Source: Candidatus Firestoneibacteriota bacterium (GTDB taxonomy: Bacteria; Oederibacteriota; D2-FULL-39-29; CAIOVX01). Taken from it: 33,408 nt of DNA. The notes below the pieces were generated by a model, which saw only the letters and a list, made by a program, of their open reading frames with translations, was not told the DNA's origin and did not search any database. Made by a program: the position numbers and the translations under genes. The stretch spans positions 1 through 33,408 of the forward strand of contig CAIWRR010000016.1 in NCBI GenBank assembly GCA_903915125.1, read 5' to 3'. Of the stretch, positions 31,924 through 33,408 are shown piece after piece (position 1 is the first letter of the stretch; the number at the start of each line of letters is the position of its first letter).

Positions 31924-31924
31924 T

Positions 31925-32278
31925 TCAAAAGCCCCTAAATAGCTTTGTTTTGAGAGCATTGATCCTTTTCCCAAGCACATACATCTTCTCTTTCAATATC
32001 TTGTCTTCTTTTAGGTAATCCAATTCTTCACAAACCGCCAGTATCGCATCAACTTCCGATAGTGAAGCATTCGCAATTACCAGAAAACTTCCAAAATCCT
32101 TTGCAGTTTTTCTGCTCTTTCCTTCAGCAATATTTAGAGCCACAGAAACGACAGCCCTTCTAAGCTGCTGTTTCAAGACGTACTCTTCGGATTTAGGTAA
32201 TTGTTCCGAGACCTTGTACACATCTTTTATCAATTTTACGCTTTCCTTCCAAATTTCAAGTTCCTGGTACATATTCAT
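31925..32278 (-). CDS. Four-helix-bundle protein (S23/IVP family)
   Basis: This small basic protein belongs to the family first seen in 23S rRNA intervening sequences; relatives include the Avd partner of diversity-generating reverse transcriptases. Family signs are LEIWKESVKLIKDVYKV at the start, LPKSEEYVLKQQLRRAVVSV and NIAEGKSRKTAKDFGSFL (the R-R-A-x-x-S-x-x-x-N-I-A-E-G core), and SLSEVDAILAVCEELDYL. At 117 aa it is full length and intact. GGGGG precedes the ATG. It sits between rfbF and rfbG, flanked by inverted octamer arms. The biochemical function of free-standing members is not established; nucleic-acid binding is the usual suggestion. There is no functional link to sugar synthesis. 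Confidence 0.9.
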   Translation of the reverse strand: MNMYQELEIWKESVKLIKDVYKVSEQLPKSEEYVLKQQLRRAVVSVALNIAEGKSRKTAKDFGSFLVIANASLSEVDAILAVCEELDYLKEDKILKEKMYVLGKRINALKTKLFRGF

Positions 32279-32314
32279 CTTACATCCCCCATTTCATCAT
32301 GCTTGCTTTTGTTC

Positions 32315-32344
32315 TTGCGCATCTGCACATCTGCGCCTCCGCGC
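32315..32344. repeat. Inverted arm (rfbF side) of the S23 element: GYGCRGAT octamers
   Basis: On the minus strand the units are GCGCGGAG, GCGCAGAT, GTGCAGAT and a partial GCGCA, in 8-base register. It begins six bases after the rfbF stop codon and lies 36 bases upstream of the S23 start. Confidence 0.8.
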
Positions 32345-32350
32345 ATCCAC

Positions 32351-33121
32351 CTACCACACCTTCCACGGAGCCTTCCCTCTCACCCACATCTCTTCCAACT
32401 GGTTCTTATCGCGAAGCGTGTCCATCGGCTGCCAGAAACCCGGGTGCTTATAGGCAAAGAGTTCCTTGTCAGCGGCAAGTTTTTCCAGAGGTTCTTTCTC
32501 CCAGAAGGTCGTATCGGAATCGATATACTTCATTACACCGGGTTCGAGCACGAAGAAACCGCCGTTTATCCTTGATCCGTCGCCTTTTGGCTTTTCAACG
32601 AAGGAAACCACTCGGTCTTTATCATCAATCTTAATCGCGCCAAAACGCCCGGAGGGCTGCACGGAAGTCATTGTCGCAAGTTTCTTGTGGCTCTTGTGGT
32701 ATTTGAGGAGTTCCGGTATATTTACGTCGCCAACTCCGTCGCCGTAGGTAAGCATAAATGTCTCATCGCCAATATACTTACTGACCCTTTTTATGCGGCC
32801 TCCGGTCATGGAGTTTAGTCCGGTATCTACCAGGGTTATCTTCCAGGGTTCCGCTTTGGAATGGTGGACCTTTACGCTGTTGTTTTTCAGGTCTATTGTA
32901 ACATCAGACTGGTGCATGAAGTAGTTCGTGAAATACTCTTTTATCATATAACCCTTGTAGCCAAGACATATGATAAAATCATTAAAACCATAATGAGAAT
33001 AAATCTTCATAATGTGCCAGAGGATGGGTTTGTCCCCTACCTCAACCATAGGCTTGGGTTTCAACTGCGTTTCTTCTCCGAGCCTGGTACCGTAACCGCC
33101 GGCAAGAATGACTACTTTCAT
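32351..33121 (-). CDS. rfbF: Glucose-1-phosphate cytidylyltransferase (RfbF/DdhA)
   Basis: It makes CDP-glucose from CTP and glucose-1-phosphate, the first committed step to CDP-linked deoxysugars. Motifs: [20 protein letters not shown] (nucleotide-binding loop), [33 protein letters not shown] (metal-binding Asp), [18 protein letters not shown], and the end region [19 protein letters not shown]. At 256 aa it is exactly family length. GGGGG lies five bases before the ATG, and a candidate promoter is just upstream. It starts the rfbF-S23-rfbG-rfbH run. Confidence 0.95.
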   Translation of the reverse strand: MKVVILAGGYGTRLGEETQLKPKPMVEVGDKPILWHIMKIYSHYGFNDFIICLGYKGYMIKEYFTNYFMHQSDVTIDLKNNSVKVHHSKAEPWKITLVDTGLNSMTGGRIKRVSKYIGDETFMLTYGDGVGDVNIPELLKYHKSHKKLATMTSVQPSGRFGAIKIDDKDRVVSFVEKPKGDGSRINGGFFVLEPGVMKYIDSDTTFWEKEPLEKLAADKELFAYKHPGFWQPMDTLRDKNQLEEMWVRGKAPWKVW

Positions 33122-33138
33122 TTTACCCCCTATGAAGC

Positions 33139-33167
33139 CTGTTTTTATATTTTATTAAATAAATGCA
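33139..33167 (-). promoter_or_regulatory. Candidate promoter upstream of rfbF
   Basis: On the minus strand, TTGATT (33162-33167), a 17-base spacer and TAAAAT (33139-33144) lie in AT-rich DNA. The implied leader is only about 11 bases but still contains the GGGGG ribosome site. Bases 33122-33210 hold no other feature. Confidence 0.45.
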
Positions 33168-33210
33168 ATAAAATCAATACTTATAGGCAGTTTTTAAGTC
33201 CGGAAAGCGT

Positions 33211-33408
33211 TTAAAGCGGGAGTTTTGAAAGGAAATCTTTGAGTTTTTGCTTGAAAAAGGCTTTATCGAACATTAAGGAGTGGTTGCGTATGACTTCGGC
33301 GTTCCATTTCATGCCTTCAAGCCTGTTTATGGCCGTCAAGACTTCTTCCTCAGTCTGTTCGTTGAAGAAAACACCGGTCGTTCCTTCAATTACCGTGTCA
33401 ATCGCCCC
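33211..33408 (-). CDS. Glycosyltransferase family 4 (GT-B), C-terminal fragment cut by the window edge
   Basis: The frame is open from the window edge to a TAA at 33211-33213 and codes for 65 residues. It begins GAIDTVIEGTTGVFF, which is the G-x-x-x-(T/E)-V-x-x-G-x-T-G-x-L/F element at the end of the GT4 donor-binding domain. It is followed by NEQTEEEVLTAINRLEG, and a helical tail with F-x-x-x-x-F-x-x-x-L. This suits the mannosyl/rhamnosyl transferases of O-antigen clusters. The rest of the gene lies outside the window, so the product cannot be specified. Confidence 0.75.
   Translation of the reverse strand, partial: GAIDTVIEGTTGVFFNEQTEEEVLTAINRLEGMKWNAEVIRNHSLMFDKAFFKQKLKDFLSKLPL

Larger units (their letters stand above)
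31830..32344. mobile_element. IVS-like element: S23 gene between inverted octamer arms
   Basis: About 515 bases span two inverted 30-base octamer arms with a single gene for a four-helix-bundle S23 protein between them. The outer edge on the rfbF side lies within a few bases of the rfbF stop codon. The other edge has removed any native rfbG start. S23 genes are known from intervening sequences in bacterial 23S rRNA, which also have stem-forming ends. No transposase, reverse transcriptase or clear target duplication is seen, so mobility is inferred. Confidence 0.5.

Noticed and set aside
31830-32344. Diversity-generating retroelement, because S23-like Avd proteins accompany such systems.
   Set aside because: There is no reverse transcriptase, and no template/variable repeat pair with adenine-specific differences was seen.

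Overview
This window looks like chromosomal DNA of a Gram-negative (diderm) bacterium of moderate GC content. It carries LPS/O-antigen genes, a TolC-type exporter, and a PorV-like barrel beside a protein with a FlgD-like C-terminal domain. The mix of short degenerate repeats between genes, frequent TTG starts and fused glycan enzymes resembles little-cultivated groundwater lineages (Omnitrophica/Elusimicrobia-like), but the phylum cannot be fixed from this sequence alone. Every convincing gene is on the minus strand, so transcription runs from high to low coordinates.

In transcription order: (a) 33408-21773 is a nucleotide-sugar and O-antigen block. It holds the end of a GT4 glycosyltransferase; rfbF, rfbG and rfbH (CDP-glucose to CDP-4-keto-3,6-dideoxyhexose), with a four-helix-bundle S23 gene lodged between rfbF and rfbG; a NeuB-cupin fusion; a ThDP enzyme; an SDR reductase/epimerase; a GDP-mannose-hydrolase-like Nudix protein; a TylC-type methyltransferase; a radical SAM enzyme; and a GtrA/GtrB pair. 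The CDP genes plus the ThDP enzyme and SDR suggest a branched-chain (yersiniose-like) sugar. (b) 20829-15409 holds a WbaP-type initiating sugar-phosphate transferase, a nucleotide-sugar dehydrogenase, an SDR epimerase, a GT2 and a HAD phosphatase. (c) 15181-12492 is a two-gene unit with its own promoter and terminator: a secreted protein with a FlgD-like C-terminal domain and a PorV/PorQ-like barrel protein. (d) 12346-3824 is a tightly overlapping LPS-core-like operon: a GT2, four GT9 heptosyltransferase-like proteins (one fused to a decayed GT2 domain), a WaaE-like GT2, a polysaccharide deacetylase, and an O-antigen ligase fused to a heptose-bisphosphate-phosphatase-like domain. (e) 3740-191 is a TetR-TolC-HlyD-ABC ATPase efflux operon with a consensus promoter and a probable operator.

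The least explained signal lies at the gene junctions of blocks (a) and (b). They carry degenerate tandem words of 7 to 9 bases, often as inverted arrays and often starting right at a stop codon. One family (octamer GYGCRGAT) forms about 30-base inverted arms around the S23 gene, and again forms a small hairpin element with no gene inside at 19341-19431. The S23 element resembles the intervening sequences of bacterial 23S rRNA, but here it sits inside a protein-coding operon and supplies the start codon of rfbG.
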